The notes under the pieces are model-generated. The model ran no database searches. It had not been told where the DNA came from and saw only the letters and a program-made list of their open reading frames with translations. From NCBI GenBank assembly GCA_026417035.1, contig JAOAEA010000010.1, positions 1 through 56,404 on the forward strand: 56,404 nucleotides of DNA, written 5' to 3'. This stretch comes from Burkholderiales bacterium (GTDB lineage Bacteria; Pseudomonadota; Gammaproteobacteria; Burkholderiales; SG8-39). Shown piece after piece: positions 54,298 to 56,404 of this stretch. The first letter of the stretch is position 1; every line of letters begins with the position of its first letter. Position numbers and translations under genes: made by a program.

Positions 54298-54598
54298 GCG
54301 TGCCTCCTTGTGCCTCGAACTGCCGGTGACTCAACGATACGAAGGGTGAAAGGTGAGACGAGGCGAGCCCGCCGCGCCGCGCGCGCCGTCGTCCTCATGC
54401 CTCACGGTTCACTCCTCGCCCTTCCCGCCCCGCCTGCCCTGCCGCCATCCGCCGCCCCGCCCTCCAGCACGTCGATGCCATGGGGCCACACCCCCTCCCG
54501 GCTCCCCGGAGCGAGCGACGCGCAACGCGCTCCTCGCTCCCGGGTGGCTTTCCGGCAGGGACCCCGTCGCTGTCGTTCCGGCGTCTTGCATCACGCTG
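54298..54598. other. ftsA-ftsZ spacer with inverted GGTGA-type motif
   Basis: This 301-base stretch contains no gene I can support, only out-of-context open frames. Near the ftsZ side it has GAAGGGTGAAAGGTGAGACG (54341-54360). About 45 bases later CTCACGGTTCACTCCTCGCC and CTTC resemble its reverse complement. It is longer than the few bases to few dozen bases usual between ftsA and ftsZ, so an element may have entered here. Confidence 0.4.
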
Positions 54599-55045
54599 CT
54601 AGAAGTTCTTCTGGAACCAGTCGCGCATGCGCGCGAGCGTCTGCCGGAACGACCCGCCCTGCCGCGACGCGATGCCGCGGTCGAGCTGCGCCTTGCCCTC
54701 CATGAGCAGCCCCACCGCGGTGGCGTAGCGCGGGTTGCGCACCACCTCCGCCAGCGCGCCCGAGTAGCGCGGCACGCCGAGCCGGACCGGCATGTGGAAC
54801 ACCTCTTCGCCGAGGTCCACCATCCCCTGCATCACTGCCGAGCCGCCCGTGAGCACGATCCCGGAGGACACCAGCTCCTCGTAGCCGGACTGGCGGAGCA
54901 CCTGCTGCACGAGCGAATAGAGCTCCTCGACGCGCGGCTCGATCACCTCGGCGAGCGTCTGCCGCGAGAGCTGGCGCGGCGCGCGGTCGCCGAGCCCCGG
55001 GACCTCGATCATTTCGTGCGGGTCGGCGAGCTGCCGCAGCGCCAC
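54599..55045 (-). CDS. ftsA: Cell division protein FtsA, C-terminal fragment (5' truncated)
   Basis: About 148 residues of FtsA's C-terminal part are present: ALRQLADPHEMIEVPGLGDR, APRQLSRQTLAEVIEPRVEE, SSGIVLTGGSAVMQGMVDLG and the end ARMRDWFQKNF, the membrane-binding amphipathic helix. Full FtsA is about 410-420 residues, so roughly the first 265 are missing. The frame continues upstream (to higher coordinates), but from about 55045 the translated sequence no longer resembles FtsA and instead the plus strand encodes Ppk. FtsA is normally essential, so the loss points to a contig join or a rearrangement, not a natural short gene. Confidence 0.85.
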   Translation of the reverse strand: MALRQLADPHEMIEVPGLGDRAPRQLSRQTLAEVIEPRVEELYSLVQQVLRQSGYEELVSSGIVLTGGSAVMQGMVDLGEEVFHMPVRLGVPRYSGALAEVVRNPRYATAVGLLMEGKAQLDRGIASRQGGSFRQTLARMRDWFQKNF

Positions 55046-56353
55046 TTCGGCGACGCCGTCCGGCTCGAGGTCGCGCACGACTGCCCGGACGCGATGGTCG
55101 ATTTCCTGCTCGAGCAGTTCCAGCTCGGACGCGACGACCTCTACCAGGTGAACGGCCCGGTGAACCTCGTGCGCCTGATGCAGGTGCCGGGCGAGATCGA
55201 CCGGGAGGACCTCCTCTTCCGTCCGTTCATGCCGGGCCTGCCGAAGGCGCTGCGCAAGGGGCTGAAGAAGGGGCGCGACATCTTCGCGGCGATCCGCGAC
55301 GGCGACATCCTGCTGCACCACCCCTTCCAGAGCTTCAGCCCGGTCGTCGAGTTCGTCGAGCAGGCCGCGAGCGATCCGGCCGTCGTGGCGATCAAGCAGA
55401 CGGTCTACCGCACCGGCACCGACTCGGTGCTGATGGAGGCGCTGATCGACGCGGCGCGCAACGGCAAGGAGGTCACCGCGGTCGTCGAGCTGAAGGCGCG
55501 CTTCGACGAGGAGGCGAACATCAACTGGGCCGCGCGGCTCGAGGAGGTCGGCGCGCACGTCGTCTACGGCGTCGTCGGGCACAAGACGCACGCGAAAGCG
55601 CTCCTCGTCGTGCGCCGCGAGGAGGGACGGCTGCGGCGCTACGCGCACCTCTCGACGGGGAACTACCACCCGCGCACGGCGCGCCTGTACACGGACTTCG
55701 GCCTCTTCACCGCGAACGAGCAGATCACCGCCGAGGTCGCCGACGTGTTCGTGCAGCTCACGAGCCTCGGCAAGGCGAGCCGTCTGAAGCACCTGTGGCA
55801 GGCGCCCTTCACGCTGCACGCCCACGTCCTCGAGGCGATCCGCGCCGAGGCGAAGAACGCGAAAGCCGGGAAGAAGGCGCGCATCATCGCCAAGATGAAC
55901 GCGCTCCTCGAGCCGGAGGTGATCGAGGCGCTCTACGCGGCCTCCCAGGCCGGCGTCCCGATCGACCTCGTCGTGCGGGGCGTGTGCGCGCTGCGGCCGG
56001 GAATCCCGGGGCTCTCGGAGAACATCCGCGTGCGCTCCATCGTCGGCCGCTTCCTCGAGCACTCGCGCGTCTTCTACTTCCACGCCGACGGCAAGGAGGC
56101 GGTGTATCTCTCGAGCGCCGACTGGATGGACCGCAACTTCTTCCGGCGCATCGAGCTCGCCTTCCCGGTGCTCGACAAGGGTCTCAAGCAGCGCGTGATC
56201 CGCGAAGGCCTGAAGCCCTACCTCGCCGACAACGCGCAGGCGTGGGAGATGGACGGGAACGGCAACTACACCCGCAGGACCCCGCGCGGCCGCGCGCACC
56301 GGGCGCAGGAAGAGCTGCTGGCGCTGCTCGCCGGCGAGCAGACGCCGGCCTGA
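55040..56353 (+). CDS. ppk1: Polyphosphate kinase Ppk1, C-terminal part (5' truncated)
   Basis: About 437 residues of Ppk1 are present, beginning RHFGDAVRLEVAHDCPDAM. Visible are NGPVNLVRLMQVP, LHHPFQSFSPVVEFVEQAA, AIKQTVYRTGTDS, the catalytic-histidine motif GHKTHAK, YAHLSTGNYHP, TDFGLFT and SADWMDRNFFRRIE. Full Ppk1 is close to 690 residues, so about 250 N-terminal residues are absent. In-frame codons continue upstream but are antisense to ftsA. If the join is real, translation could begin only at an internal codon, and the product would lack the N domain. Confidence 0.88.
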   Translation, partial: RHFGDAVRLEVAHDCPDAMVDFLLEQFQLGRDDLYQVNGPVNLVRLMQVPGEIDREDLLFRPFMPGLPKALRKGLKKGRDIFAAIRDGDILLHHPFQSFSPVVEFVEQAASDPAVVAIKQTVYRTGTDSVLMEALIDAARNGKEVTAVVELKARFDEEANINWAARLEEVGAHVVYGVVGHKTHAKALLVVRREEGRLRRYAHLSTGNYHPRTARLYTDFGLFTANEQITAEVADVFVQLTSLGKASRLKHLWQAPFTLHAHVLEAIRAEAKNAKAGKKARIIAKMNALLEPEVIEALYAASQAGVPIDLVVRGVCALRPGIPGLSENIRVRSIVGRFLEHSRVFYFHADGKEAVYLSSADWMDRNFFRRIELAFPVLDKGLKQRVIREGLKPYLADNAQAWEMDGNGNYTRRTPRGRAHRAQEELLALLAGEQTPA

Positions 56354-56404
56354 ACGGCGGCGGCGACGCGGAGGCCGCCGCCCCCCCCGGAAGCGCGTTA
56401 CTCG

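Noticed and set aside
1-56404. tRNA, rRNA, prophage and insertion sequences
   Set aside because: Nothing with a cloverleaf, rRNA similarity, integrase, transposase or phage structural motif was seen on either strand.

Overview
The window is very GC-rich DNA that reads as a betaproteobacterium, probably a metagenome-assembled contig. The evidence is gene order. Runs typical of that class are present: ffh beside rpsP-rimM-trmD-rplS; pilB-pilC-pilD-coaE-zapD-yacG-Nudix/ThiE; and argJ-secA-M23-dciA-lpxC-ftsZ-ftsA. I see no tRNA, rRNA, CRISPR array, transposase or phage gene.

Layout. (1) 167-3494 is a compact ubiquitin-like conjugation operon: a membrane-anchored treble-clef protein, an E1-like adenylating enzyme, a small beta-grasp ubiquitin-like protein, an E2 with a canonical HPN...Cys active site, and a JAMM (JAB) peptidase. 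This is the accessory system most worth following up. (2) 3804-4461 is a FitAB/VapBC-type toxin-antitoxin pair with its own palindromic operator. (3) 4584-12817 is a peptide/nickel-type ABC importer (binding protein, two permeases, two ATPases) interrupted by an opposite-strand DUF2891 gene and followed by an M20 deacetylase/peptidase. Two short inverted-repeat elements lie in this block. (4) 12820-15198 holds pgi and queF.

(5) 15291-20997 is a membrane-linked [NiFe] hydrogenase of the HynS-Isp1-Isp2-HynL type, preceded by a HupH/HyaF-domain gene and a near-perfect FNR/ANR box. (6) 21210-30078 is a complete V/A-type ATPase cluster in the order H-C-I-K-F-E-A-B-D, directly downstream of the hydrogenase. 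(7) 30092-36008 holds, on the minus strand, a patatin/POTRA/beta-barrel type Vd protein, the rpsP-rimM-trmD-rplS operon and ffh. (8) 36055-44962 holds a CcsA-like protein, a CNNM/CorC transporter, the type IV pilus core genes pilBCD, coaE, zapD, yacG and a Nudix-ThiE fusion. (9) 45009-54297 is the cell-envelope/division block. The 3' end of argJ is present three times, separating argJ from the gene it once overlapped.

(10) At about 55040 the minus-strand ftsA and the plus-strand ppk1 meet head to head, and each has lost its N-terminal half. This is either a rearrangement breakpoint or an assembly chimera, and everything beyond it should be treated with caution.

Physiology that follows: hydrogen oxidation feeding the membrane (probably under low oxygen, from the FNR box), a second proton- or ion-pumping ATPase, twitching/type IV pili, and an accessory protein-conjugation system that by family precedent may serve in defence.
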